From: Bog-756 sp963776225
GTDB lineage: Bacteria > Actinomycetota > Acidimicrobiia > Acidimicrobiales > RAAP-2
Assembly: GCA_963776225.1 (NCBI GenBank)
Contig: CAVZLL010000001.1
Coordinates: 496,001-560,000 of the forward strand
Length of the DNA stretch: 64,000 nt
Reading direction: 5' to 3'
Each line of letters starts with the position of its first letter. The first letter of the stretch is position 1. Both the position numbers and the translations under genes were made by a program. Positions 1 through 8,538 of this stretch are shown here, piece after piece. The notes below the pieces were generated by a model. It worked only from the letters and a program-made list of their open reading frames with translations. It was not told the DNA's origin and searched no databases.

Positions 1-1
1 C

Positions 2-466
2 ACCTACCGATCCAACTTCCGCCCCTCGGTGCTGCACGCAGACCCCAGAGTCATGGTGGCCGTGTCCGTGCTCTGTGCGCCGAGCGAGACCGAGGCCCTT
101 TGGCTCTCGGGCTCGACGGCACTCAGCATCCTGCAGTTGCGATCGGGCCGCTTGGGCCGGCTGCCCTCCCCGGAGGAGGCGGAGGAATGCCCGTTCACCG
201 CCGCCGAGAGATCAATCGTCGCAGAGGCCATGTCGACGCATCTCATCGGTGATCCGGACACGGTCACCGAAGGACTACGGGTCCTGCAGGGCCGCACCGG
301 GGCGGACGAGATCATGCTCTCGACCCGGTCCCACTCCTATGAGGCTCGGGTGCGGTCCCTGTCCCTGATCGCCCAGGCCTGGGGATCGGTCATGTCCGCC
401 TCGCGCGGCCGCGACGGCCGTCGGGGGGCTGCCCCCGGAGCGGCATCCCAACCGGCCCCGCGCTGA
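2..466 (+). CDS. LLM-class flavin-dependent oxidoreductase, C-terminal part
   Basis: The reading frame is open from the window edge; the 5' part lies outside. The visible 154 residues begin TYRSNFRPS and continue through VMVAVSVLCA, a run of LRSGRLGRLPSPEEAE and LIGDPDTVTEGL. This is the usual C-terminal third of the luciferase-like monooxygenase family of the MsnO8 type. Such enzymes are cytosolic and use reduced FMN or F420 to oxidise small organic substrates. The substrate cannot be told from this fragment. A GTG at 29 could be mistaken for the start, but conserved residues continue upstream of it. The Ala/Arg-rich tail after about residue 125 is not conserved in the family as I know it. 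Confidence 0.8.
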   Translation, partial: TYRSNFRPSVLHADPRVMVAVSVLCAPSETEALWLSGSTALSILQLRSGRLGRLPSPEEAEECPFTAAERSIVAEAMSTHLIGDPDTVTEGLRVLQGRTGADEIMLSTRSHSYEARVRSLSLIAQAWGSVMSASRGRDGRRGAAPGAASQPAPR

Positions 467-808
467 GCACCGGAACCGCGCTCTCCAACCGCACGGTGCC
501 GGTGGCGAAGTCGGGGGCGGCCGGGGAGATCCCTATGTGGTCTGCCCCGGCCTAATCCGACGCCACCGACGATCGCGTGAACGCTCAGCATGAACACTCA
601 ACACGAACTAGCCCGCGGTGGCGCATCTGGATCGGTCCGGTAGATGGTTCTCCCGAACTTCTGTGACCTATCGACCAAGAGCTTCCTTCTCTACTGCCCG
701 TTCCGCGTTTCTCACTGTTTCACGAACGACACAGTCGGCTGCATCTGACCGCACTCAGATGCTCACCTTCAGACTCAGGACATTCGGCCCGACCAGTCCG
801 TAACGCAT
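467..808. other. Intergenic stretch, no gene recognised
   Basis: About 340 bases between two convergent genes. Only short open frames exist, none with a recognisable protein or a good ribosome binding site. It is less GC-rich than the core part of the window. Confidence 0.5.
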
Positions 809-1282
809 CTATCGGCGGGGATCGAATTGGGTGGGGATCGCAACGTCGTTCATCCAGGACTCGTCCGCTTGACGGAGCCGTTCCCCAACCGCGATGAGCA
901 TCGCTTTCGTGACCGGCGGGATGAAGAAGTGGGGGCCCTTGAATTCCCTCGCTGTCAGCACCAGCAGTCGCATGTCCGTGTCGGCTACGACAGTCGCAGT
1001 CCGATCGCCACGATCAAGCAAGGCCAGCTCGCCAAAGAACGAGCCAGGGCCAACCTGGCCCAGTCGAATCCCCTGACGCCACACGGTCGCCGTCCCGTTC
1101 ATGACAACGAAGAACTCTTCACCGGGCTGACCGGCGACAGTGAGCACACGTCCCGATTCCACATTCACTTCCGACGCCATCGATGCGATACGCCTGGCCT
1201 CGCGGGCGGAGCAGGACGAGAACAACGGTATCTCTCTGATCGCGCTGATTCTGGTTCTGTCGTACATTCGTTGTATTGGCAT
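809..1282 (-). CDS. Stand-alone cyclic nucleotide-binding domain protein
   Basis: This 157-residue protein consists almost entirely of one cNMP-binding (Crp-like) beta-roll, roughly residues 18-128. The phosphate-binding cassette is clear in FFGELALLDRGDRTATV, with the family Gly-Glu and Arg in place. No helix-turn-helix follows, so it is a sensor or adaptor rather than a complete transcription factor. The start chosen is ATG 1282, preceded by AAGGAAGG at good spacing; an upstream in-frame start would add 12 poorly conserved residues. Just upstream on the same strand lies the remnant of a class III nucleotide cyclase, which suggests the pair once formed a cAMP-making and cAMP-sensing unit. 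Partner and output are unknown. Confidence 0.8.
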   Translation of the reverse strand: MPIQRMYDRTRISAIREIPLFSSCSAREARRIASMASEVNVESGRVLTVAGQPGEEFFVVMNGTATVWRQGIRLGQVGPGSFFGELALLDRGDRTATVVADTDMRLLVLTAREFKGPHFFIPPVTKAMLIAVGERLRQADESWMNDVAIPTQFDPRR

Positions 1283-1344
1283 GAGATCCTTCCTTCGTTT
1301 GAGGCACGGTCGCGTCACAGAGGGGGCGGATCGTCAAGACAGGC

Positions 1345-1650
1345 TCACCAGTTGCCATGGCCAGGTTGCGTGCTCGAGATCGCTGCGATCGGGTGCGCGT
1401 CTCGGACTGCGATGGGGTTCCAGTAGACCTGGAAGACCTCGAAGGGATGGGGAAGCCCCTTGAGCTCCGGACGGCCGACCGACCGGTAGGGAAACTGGGC
1501 ACGCCGACCGGCCATGTCCTTCACGACCTGGGCGGCCAAGATCTCACCGCCCGCGGCTATGGCGCACAGGCGGGCCGCCTCGATGACCGGATCACCGAAG
1601 TAATCGGCCCCTTCACGTGTCACCTCGCCCCCGCTGAGCCCGATGCGCCC
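1345..1650 (-). pseudogene. Remnant of a class III adenylate/guanylate cyclase (C-terminal half)
   Basis: After an in-frame TGA at 1651-1653, the frame reads GRIGLSGGEVTREGADYFGDPVIEAARLC and then AAGGEILAAQVV. This is the typical second half of a CHD catalytic domain (strand with GLSGGEV, then the YFGDPVIEAARLC helix). The first half, with both metal-binding aspartates, is missing. A GTG at 1623 would open a 92-residue frame, but conserved residues precede it, so this is a broken gene. It lies directly upstream of the cNMP-binding protein. The sequence 5' of the stop is not recognisable as cyclase in any frame, so truncation is more likely than a simple point mutation. Confidence 0.75.
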
Positions 1651-2591
1651 TCAAGGCGGACCTCGCGCAGCGAGTGCAATGAATGAGCGATTGGAAAGCG
1701 ACCATGCTCTCGATGACCATCGGCACGCGCCTGCAGACTATGCCCGGTGCCATAAACACTCACCTGACGCGCCGCTCGTCATGGTGCTGCCGCGGTCTAC
1801 CGGCATCTGCCGGTAACCCGCCTGGCCGTGGCGCCGGAACCACGAAATCTCCCCTTCGTTCCGACCGAGCGGAGCGCGACGCAGCCACCGCCGCACGCTT
1901 CAGAGCGCGTCGAGGCCGCGGGCGTTCACGGACTAGGTGTGGCAAACGACGCCGTCTTCGAGCGCGAACGCGCTCGTACCGGGGTCCTCGAACGGCAGCT
2001 TCTCGGGATGACAGCCAACAGTCTCCTTGCGTCAAGCTTCGGAGCAGTCTTCTGATGGTGTGGCCGAAAGTTAGTTGGCGAAAAGAGGGACCGACACAGA
2101 TGCGGATTCGGTATCGCCCTTTGGCACAGGCGGTGATGGTCTGGACGGAGGACAACAGGATTTCCTTAGCGCAAACGTCGCCTGCTGAATCCAGTTCGGT
2201 TGCCGATTCGATCGAATGCGATGTGTCCACAGAGGATGCCCCGACATCGCCGACATCGCCGCGCGGGACGTTTTCAGTGTTCGCCGATTGTCGTTCGCGG
2301 ACATCCCGCACCGATGGTGAGGCCTTTCGCTATCTAGTCGTACATGAAGACGCTCTGTGGCGGTTACCCAGACATCTAATGTTTGCCATCACACATGGGG
2401 CACCATTGACATTCAGTCTTCAGAATCCAGACATCCCTTATCAATCTATTAGTTGACCTCCAGTTCAACCGGTGTTACAGATAGTCGAGAGCCCAAGTTC
2501 CCACAGCGGGAAGGGTGCAGCGCAGGAGGCGGAGATGCCATCGCATTGTGATCAGGTACTGACTGTGGCGGAAGCAGAACTCTTCCGAAGT

Positions 2592-2620
2592 CGACACCTC
2601 CCGCGACCCGGGAGGTGTCG
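2592..2620. repeat. 12-bp perfect stem-loop
   Basis: CGACACCTCCCG, a 5-base loop, then CGGGAGGTGTCG. It is the first of three palindromes within 75 bases. A U-run is missing, so it is not a canonical terminator. Confidence 0.7.
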
Positions 2621-2625
2621 CAAAA

Positions 2626-2641
2626 CTTCCGCATGCGGAAG
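2626..2641. repeat. 16-bp perfect palindrome
   Basis: CTTCCGCATGCGGAAG reads the same on both strands with no spacer. This is the shape of a dimeric protein-binding site. Confidence 0.7.
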
Positions 2642-2648
2642 AATATGG

Positions 2649-2665
2649 GTCGCCATTATGGCGAC
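2649..2665. repeat. 17-base palindrome, 8-bp arms
   Basis: GTCGCCAT, one central base, then ATGGCGAC. Third in the run of palindromes upstream of the ISL3 element. Confidence 0.7.
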
Positions 2666-2821
2666 AACAGTTGGCATAAGTCTCTCGGCATGTGGAAGCG
2701 GAAGCGCAATATAGAGTCCGCCCACATCCTTCCCGCCAGCATCAAGTTCGACGCCTGCAGGGAACCCACACCCTGACCAATCAGGTGCCTTGGTCAAGTT
2801 CACAGGCCAAGACGGCAATCC

Positions 2822-2849
2822 GGCTCTTCGGATTTCAGCGGGGCGTGAC
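2822..2849 (+). repeat. ISL3 left terminal inverted repeat
   Basis: Begins GGCTCTTCGGATTTC and ends CGGGGCGTGAC. It pairs with 4210-4237 read in reverse, sharing the blocks CTT, GGA, CGGGG and TGAC. Confidence 0.65.
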
Positions 2850-4130
2850 GCTGGCGAGCAGGCTCCAGTTGGGCTTGCCGGCGTAGAGGAGTGACCGGAT
2901 CCGGTAGTTGCGGAAGCTGGTGAACCCGAAGGCAGTACTCTTGACCCGCTTGATCAAGTTGTTGACCGCCTCGGTCGGGCCGTTGGTGACGTGGGCCTCG
3001 TGCCAGGCCGCGATCTCCTTCTTCCACCGGATGAGTGTGCGGCCGAGGGAGCGGACCTCGATCGGGTAGTCGGCATCCTGGAGGTCATGGCCGAGCTGGG
3101 TCACCCACTCGAGCGCGAGGTCGGCGTCGGCATGGGTGTAGAGCTCGCGGACTGCTTCCTTGGCCTCCCAGCAGGTGGCGATGTCTCCATAGGGATCGCC
3201 AGCACGGAGCAACCCGGTCAACTTGTCACGGCCCTTGTCGTCGAGGCGCTCCTTCGCCCGGGTGAGAAGGCGTCGACACCGGTAGAGGGGATCGGACTTG
3301 CGACCCCGGTGCCCGAGGGTCTCGTTCTGGATCCGCCGGCGACATTCGTCGAGCTTGGCGTTGGCATGGCGGACCAGATGGAACGGGTCGGCGACCATGG
3401 TGGCGTCGGGCAGCATGACCTCGAAGACCCGCCGGTAGGGGCCGGAGAGATCGAGGGTGCCATAGGTGATGGCCGACTGGAAGTGAGGACCTCGCTCCGC
3501 CAGCCAGACCATGGGCTCTGCGCTGCCCCGACCAGGGACGACGTCCAACAACTGACCGCGGTCGACGTCGACCAGCTGAGTGGAGAAGTGCTGGCGGTGG
3601 TAGGGACCGAGACGCACCATGAGCACCTCGTCGATGCCGAGGGCGGACACGGTGGTGAACCGCTCGACATCGGCCTCGAGCAGCGCCTCTCCATAGGCGA
3701 CCACGGTGTCGTTCACCGTGTGCCAGTCACAGCCGAGCTCTGTGGCCACCTCGTTCACGCTCCGGGCCCGTCGTCCGACCTGTTCGGTCGCCCATCGGGC
3801 AGCCCTGGCGGTGAGCGCCTGACGGGCGCCGGCGATCTCCTCATCGGTCTCGGTCCAGGTGCCCATGTCGCAGTCCGGATCGGAGCACCACCACCGGCGC
3901 TTGTGCCAGAGCAGCCGAGCCGCCCGTCCCTGGAGCGGAAGGTCGATGAGCGCGACGGGCGGCCGGTCCTTCACCCGTGCGACGCTCCCGCAACGTGGAC
4001 AGCCACTGCGGTCGACGGTGGTCTCTACGTGGACTTTCGCCTCGCCACGGGCTCCGTCCTCACAGCCCAGGAACCGGACACGTTGCAGTCCGATCATCCA
4101 CTCCAACGCGCGCATAGGGTCAGTCTCCAC
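2835..4130 (-). CDS. ISL3-family transposase
   Basis: This 431-residue DDE transposase has an N-terminal zinc-binding part (CPRCGS, then WCSDPDCD), a helix-turn-helix region around RSVNEVATELGCDWHTVND, and the catalytic core. The acidic triad is visible as the Asp in ALGIDEV, the Asp in MVADPFHLVRHAN and the Glu in NGPTEAVNNLIKR. Length is typical for the family. I chose GTG 4130 because GGAGG stands 6 bases before it; a TTG ten codons upstream is possible. The frame is complete, so the element may be active if its ends are intact. Confidence 0.9.
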   Translation of the reverse strand: METDPMRALEWMIGLQRVRFLGCEDGARGEAKVHVETTVDRSGCPRCGSVARVKDRPPVALIDLPLQGRAARLLWHKRRWWCSDPDCDMGTWTETDEEIAGARQALTARAARWATEQVGRRARSVNEVATELGCDWHTVNDTVVAYGEALLEADVERFTTVSALGIDEVLMVRLGPYHRQHFSTQLVDVDRGQLLDVVPGRGSAEPMVWLAERGPHFQSAITYGTLDLSGPYRRVFEVMLPDATMVADPFHLVRHANAKLDECRRRIQNETLGHRGRKSDPLYRCRRLLTRAKERLDDKGRDKLTGLLRAGDPYGDIATCWEAKEAVRELYTHADADLALEWVTQLGHDLQDADYPIEVRSLGRTLIRWKKEIAAWHEAHVTNGPTEAVNNLIKRVKSTAFGFTSFRNYRIRSLLYAGKPNWSLLASVTPR

Positions 4131-4209
4131 GGGGGTCCTCCATCTGAAGTCGTTGAACAACCTCAGGTTGGCGGACCCCCGCTACGCGCTCGCGGATCCT
4201 CGTGGTGTG

Positions 4210-4237
4210 GTCAGACCCCGTTCATTTCCAAAGGGCC
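4210..4237 (-). repeat. ISL3 right terminal inverted repeat
   Basis: Read on the minus strand it begins GGCCCTTTGGAAATG and ends CGGGGTCTGAC, matching the left end imperfectly. Confidence 0.65.
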
Positions 4238-4472
4238 GACATAGCCTGCAGGGTGCGACCCCGGGAGCACCCTAGGACACCCTTAAAGATGGGTTGCGAA
4301 TCCGAGCGCCAGCACGGTCGTTCGACCCTCTGCGTCTGAGAACGGCCACGACGCCGCAGGTCCTCGCGCATTTTGGGTCAGTTCCGTCGCCGGTCTCCCT
4401 CTTCAGGGCAGTACTTGCCAGGCATCGGCTGAGCCCTTTAGCGCTAGAGGGTTCGCCTGAGCGCAGGCCCAG

Positions 4473-5837
4473 CTACAGCCGCGACCGATGTTCATGGGCA
4501 GGTTGGGTCTCCATGCTGGGCAGACTCTCCTCCGACACGGCCTGGAACCAGTTGACATAGCGATTCACGAGGGGCGACGCCGATAGTCCGTGAACGAGGA
4601 CCGAAAGACCGACCGTGAGGTAGGTGGCGACCACAATGTCGGCAGAGTGGGGAAGTCGAGCATCTTCCACAATCACTGCGAAGACAATTGAGGCCAGCCC
4701 GCGAGGACCAAACCAACCAATGAACGCGACGGTTGCAGGTCGGGCATGAGTGCCCAACAGAGCGATTGCCACCGGCACCATCCGAACGACGGTGAGGCTC
4801 AACACAGCATAAACCACGATCTGCCAGTTCAAGTGCTTGAAAGCTGGGCCGAGCAGTAATGCACCGAAAACTAGGAAGGTAACGCTGTCGAGCAACGAAC
4901 CAGCTACTTCGGTGAACTGCATCGTCTTCGTCACCTCCTCACCGGCAAGCAGGCCGAACAGGGCACCAGCTACGAAGGCAGCAATAAACCCTGACCCTCC
5001 CAGTGCGTTGGCCGACCCATAGGCGGCGATCGTGGCGGCCACAGGAATAATCTGCTGCCAGGTTTTGTCGATCAGATTCCGACGGCCGGCAAAGACAACA
5101 ATCGCGGAAGCCAGCAGCGCCGCACCGACACCACAGAGGACGCCATAGCCGATCTCCTCAGCGACCACGCGAAGCGGGTGAGAAGCGGCTCCGGCGGCGG
5201 TGGCCAGAAGAATCAGCAGCAATGGCACGCAGATCCCGTCGTTCAGGCCGCTTTCGACATTCAGCGACTGGCGCACAACTTGGGGAAGCCGGTCATCGGT
5301 GACGACAGCACTCCCGAGTCCGGCGTCGGTCGGTGCAAGGACAACTCCGAGGATCAATGCGTCATTCAGCGAGAAGGAGTGAAAGAGCCCGAGCGCGATG
5401 ACCGCACCGAGAACTACGGTCAGAATCAGGCCGACGCCGAGCAGGCGGAGTGGCATCGATGCTTCTCGCTTCAGCGCACGCAAATCCACACGAGAAGAAT
5501 CAGAGAAGAGCACGACGGCGAGAGTCGCCTCGGCGAGGGTCCGAACGGTCGAGCTGGTCGGTCGGACTGCCAGTTCGTTGAGGACGAGCGGACCCACGAG
5601 GATGCCGATCGTGACAACCAGGATCGCTGGGGTGAGAGGAGTTCCCGACAGATAGCTGGACACAGCTGCAACGAGCAACAACGACACTCCGATAATGGCG
5701 AGTCCGGCACCCACTGCTAGAGACTGGCTTTCGGCTGCTCGTTTACACGCATAGCCATGAAGCACTTTGCCACGAAATGCCCATCGACGCTCTCGTTCCT
5801 CGGTCGCACCTGTGACGAGCCCACGGCTTCGATTCAC
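4473..5837 (-). CDS. CPA1-type Na+/H+ antiporter (cation:proton antiporter)
   Basis: This 454-residue inner-membrane protein has about 12 hydrophobic segments. It likely exchanges protons for Na+ or K+. The signature APTDAG is at residues 168-173 and the ion-binding ESGLND motif at 195-200, with Asn199-Asp200 as expected for electroneutral CPA1 exchangers. GFGPRGLAS-like glycine motifs (here GWFGPRGLAS) are near the C-terminus. The first 38 residues are soluble and poorly conserved, so the GTG start at 5837 could be too early. It is monocistronic here and fits an ion-homeostasis theme with the K+ channel-like and ClC genes nearby. Confidence 0.88.
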   Translation of the reverse strand: MNRSRGLVTGATEERERRWAFRGKVLHGYACKRAAESQSLAVGAGLAIIGVSLLLVAAVSSYLSGTPLTPAILVVTIGILVGPLVLNELAVRPTSSTVRTLAEATLAVVLFSDSSRVDLRALKREASMPLRLLGVGLILTVVLGAVIALGLFHSFSLNDALILGVVLAPTDAGLGSAVVTDDRLPQVVRQSLNVESGLNDGICVPLLLILLATAAGAASHPLRVVAEEIGYGVLCGVGAALLASAIVVFAGRRNLIDKTWQQIIPVAATIAAYGSANALGGSGFIAAFVAGALFGLLAGEEVTKTMQFTEVAGSLLDSVTFLVFGALLLGPAFKHLNWQIVVYAVLSLTVVRMVPVAIALLGTHARPATVAFIGWFGPRGLASIVFAVIVEDARLPHSADIVVATYLTVGLSVLVHGLSASPLVNRYVNWFQAVSEESLPSMETQPAHEHRSRL

Positions 5838-5955
5838 TCAACCAACAAGCTCATCCCGCACACCGGAGGGGCTATGGTCGTCATTTGGCGCTCGAATGAA
5901 TGCCTGGGCTAAGGCCTAATCGCAGATCGACATCACTGCATATGACGGATGCGAC

Positions 5956-6855
5956 ATGAATGAGCAGCCCAGTGTCGATCCCGTCGCCACCTCAGGTCGT
6001 CAGCTAGCGCCCCCAATGTCGCCTGACCGAAGCGAAGACGGCGGTGGCGGAAAGATCGCCGTACCGACCACGTTGCCCGATGCGGTGCGCGCTGAGATAA
6101 CTCGGTTTTTCAGACCACCCTTCGACAGGCTGAGCACGGTCGTCGTAAATGGGGCGCTGATGAGCTCTGCCTGGTTCTTCCTGCCGACCAAGCTCAAGGA
6201 CGACGCGTTCACCCTCCATGGCACATTGGCCTTCGCCCTGGTGCTCGCCGCCTGGATGTACTCCGATGTGCCGGCGACCAATGTGCTCGCGCCCGATCGG
6301 GACCGAGTGCTAGCGGCGATCGCCGATCCGATCGAGCTCCATCGACTCCTGCACGCCAAGAACATCGTGCTCTGGATGGTCATCACCCCGGTGTGCGCCA
6401 TCGTCGCTGTCGTCAACGGGATCCTCAATCACAATCTGTTGTCAACCTTCTACACCGTGGTCGCCATCGCCATCATCCCGTTCGGGTTTCTGGCGGTTTC
6501 GGCGTGGGTGGGCATTCTCTTTCCGTACCACCCCATGCCCATGCGATTTCGATGGCAACACCGGCGACCACGGTGGCGCATGCTCGGAAGGTGGGGAATC
6601 CTCGTGGTGACGCCCTACGTGCTCGTGCCAGCACTCGCGACTCTCATGGTGGCACCGACGCTGGCGATCTGGGGGTTTACCTCCGGGCATGGGCTGTCAG
6701 AGCAGCTGCCTGACCGGGACCTGGGGTGGGGCGTGCTGGTTGCCTGCGTGGTCGCTCTCGGCTGTTCGCTCGCAGGCGGGGGGATCGCCGTCCGGTTGAT
6801 TCTGCGCCGACAGAACAAGCTGAAAGCATTCCTCGCCGATCCGGCCCGTGCGTGA
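5956..6855 (+). CDS. Integral membrane protein of unknown function
   Basis: The 299 residues begin with about 60 soluble residues, then about six transmembrane segments (roughly residues 63-77, 88-103, 136-153, 160-185, 207-230 and 247-270). I do not recognise a family. There are conserved-looking charged loops (DRDRVLAAIADPIELHRLLHAKN) before the third segment and a basic loop with RWQHRRPRWRML. The start ATG 5956 follows GGATG at short spacing. It sits alone between the antiporter and a convergent membrane gene. A transporter-associated or permease-like role is possible, but nothing in the sequence proves it. Confidence 0.6.
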   Translation: MNEQPSVDPVATSGRQLAPPMSPDRSEDGGGGKIAVPTTLPDAVRAEITRFFRPPFDRLSTVVVNGALMSSAWFFLPTKLKDDAFTLHGTLAFALVLAAWMYSDVPATNVLAPDRDRVLAAIADPIELHRLLHAKNIVLWMVITPVCAIVAVVNGILNHNLLSTFYTVVAIAIIPFGFLAVSAWVGILFPYHPMPMRFRWQHRRPRWRMLGRWGILVVTPYVLVPALATLMVAPTLAIWGFTSGHGLSEQLPDRDLGWGVLVACVVALGCSLAGGGIAVRLILRRQNKLKAFLADPARA

Positions 6856-7006
6856 TCCGTAATTCCCCTCAGCGTTCCGAAGATCCGGCCCGACCGAGGC
6901 GGCACTGATCGATGCTTACCCAGAGCGTGGCTGGAGTGGTCAGAGGGGTTTGGGACTTGTAGCTGGGTCGAGAAGCCGAAGGTACCATCAACTTCTGATT
7001 CGCCGA

Positions 7007-7690
7007 TCATTTCAAGATGTTCACCGCTCGCGCTACCACCAGTAGGGCGACGACCAGCGAAATGGCCTCCTCGGCCATCATCATCAGCTTCATCCACGGT
7101 CGGATCGCCGAAACATCGGTGGGACTGAACGCCGTAGCCGTCGCGAACGAGAAATGGAAATAGTCCACGAACTTGGGGCTCCAGCCGGTTCCGACGAACT
7201 CCTCATTCTTCATCTCGGGAAACACCAGCGCCGGCGGTCTACTGGCACTTCCGGCGCGGGCCGCCGGGCCACCGCGATCGAGAGCCCAGTACCACAATCC
7301 GAAGGCGATCACGTTGGTCAGCCAGATGGCGGCACCGCTGGCCAGGAGGACCTTGGCATCGTTGGTGAAGGCGGAGACATTGATGATGGAAACGACCAGC
7401 CGCACGGCGGCATCGGCGTTGGCGAGAGAGATCACCGCGATCAGACAGTTGGTCATCACCCGCAACCAGGGCAGGTCCCGATCGATGCGACCGGGGTCGC
7501 CGATGATGAGAGCAACCAGCAGGGCCGCAACGATGACCGGAAACAGCCATCGTGCATCCCCATTGCGAAGTTCGGACGGCAACGTCGCCCGGAGGACACC
7601 GGTAACCACCACGGCCAGAGCCATTGGCCAACGCGCTTCACGGACGCTTGGCACCCTCCCGGCGTTCAACACTTTCGCAGCGCCACTCAC
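7007..7690 (-). CDS. Membrane protein resembling a two-TM pore-domain/DUF1345-like family
   Basis: The 227 residues contain about six hydrophobic segments. The last third carries FVDYFHFSFATATAFSPTD, a pattern seen in uncharacterised actinobacterial membrane proteins related to ion-channel pore modules, followed by LMMMAEEAISLVVALLVVARAVNIL. The segment DRGGPAAR just before FPEM is also typical of that family. Start GTG 7690. Next on the same strand, 266 bases upstream, is a K+ channel-like gene, and the two may act together in ion homeostasis. Transport substrate is unknown. Confidence 0.65.
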   Translation of the reverse strand: MSGAAKVLNAGRVPSVREARWPMALAVVVTGVLRATLPSELRNGDARWLFPVIVAALLVALIIGDPGRIDRDLPWLRVMTNCLIAVISLANADAAVRLVVSIINVSAFTNDAKVLLASGAAIWLTNVIAFGLWYWALDRGGPAARAGSASRPPALVFPEMKNEEFVGTGWSPKFVDYFHFSFATATAFSPTDVSAIRPWMKLMMMAEEAISLVVALLVVARAVNILK

Positions 7691-7956
7691 GATGCCAACT
7701 CGACCCTTCCTAGTGTCCTTCTTCCACGATGCCCGGAGGCCCGACGAGAATGAGGCAGTCGATCACTCATCGCTGCCGTTGGGACACTGGTTCGCCAGAC
7801 CGTCCGATTCCCGAAGTCCTCCTGCAACGAATGCGGGCGATCGGGTAAACCCGGGACACGGTGGGTCCGGGCGAGCCCGTGTCCCAAGGCCGGCTACCTG
7901 GCCCGCACCCGGATACCGTCGTCGTGATTCGATGTTGCCAATCGGGACGCGCCGAA

Positions 7957-8508
7957 TCATGACGATGGGCGCCGCCGGCTGATTGTGATGGCCTGGGTGA
8001 CAACACGCAAGACCAGTCCCAAGAACGCTAAGTCCAGCCACATCTGCACGGTGACCACCAATCGCGCTGCCTCGCTCTTGGCCGTGATGTCACCGAAGCC
8101 GACAGTGGTGAACACGGTGGAGGAGAAATACATCGCGTCGGTACGACTGAGAGCTATTCCGAACGCGTTCGGATTCGAGTGAGCCATCACGAAGTACGTC
8201 GTTGCGAAGAGCAGCATGTAGAGGGGAATGCTGAACGCCAGCGCTTCGACAGCTCGGCCGACGGGGTGGCTGGATCGGATGATCTGGCGGACCTGCCAGA
8301 TGATGATCGCCGTGAGCACCATCGCTCCGAGCGTTATCTTGATGATCTTCTCAACACTTGTCCCGCCGCCCAGGGGCAGCAGAAAGTAGAGAACAAGGAC
8401 CAGCGCAACCGTGGCCACCGTTCGCAATACTGCGGTGACTACCAATCGTCGCCGCCCCCGCTTCGTGAGGTCACCAATCTGCGGCACTACTCGATCGTCG
8501 GCAGACAT
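7957..8508 (-). CDS. Two-pore-helix K+ channel family protein
   Basis: This 183-residue inner-membrane protein has four hydrophobic segments. The last two flank a K+ selectivity filter, TVGFGD at residues 135-140, preceded by the pore helix DAMYFSSTVFT. This is the Ion_trans_2 architecture of small bacterial K+ channels. No RCK/TrkA regulatory domain follows; the protein ends in a short basic tail. The gene lies between an FUSC-type membrane gene (30 bases upstream) and the 7007-7690 membrane gene, all on the minus strand, so they may be cotranscribed. Confidence 0.85.
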   Translation of the reverse strand: MSADDRVVPQIGDLTKRGRRRLVVTAVLRTVATVALVLVLYFLLPLGGGTSVEKIIKITLGAMVLTAIIIWQVRQIIRSSHPVGRAVEALAFSIPLYMLLFATTYFVMAHSNPNAFGIALSRTDAMYFSSTVFTTVGFGDITAKSEAARLVVTVQMWLDLAFLGLVLRVVTQAITISRRRPSS

Positions 8509-8538
8509 TGGAATGGGTATTCTCTCTCGTCCCGGGGT

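Larger units (their letters stand above)
1651..2820. other. Long non-coding stretch with palindromes near its end
   Basis: About 1.17 kb between the cyclase remnant and the ISL3 element. Long open frames exist on both strands, but their translations are arginine-rich and low in order, resembling no family I know, so I do not call them. The last 230 bases hold three perfect palindromes, listed separately. Confidence 0.5.
2821..4238 (-). mobile_element. ISL3-family insertion sequence
   Basis: The element is about 1.4 kb, with one transposase gene flanked by imperfect terminal inverted repeats of about 28 bp (2822-2849 and 4210-4237, about 20 of 28 matching by eye). The transposase stop codon lies inside the left repeat. 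No 8-bp target duplication is visible at these ends, so it may be an old or rearranged copy, or the true ends may differ by a few bases. Confidence 0.75.

Noticed and set aside
1683..2456. Overlapping long frames in the 1.65-2.8 kb gap
   Set aside because: Both strands are open by chance over parts of this region, and neither translation contains a recognisable motif or hydrophobic pattern.
2813..4246. Target-site duplication of the ISL3 element
   Set aside because: The 8 bases on each side (CGGCAATC and ACATAGCC) do not match, so none is claimed.
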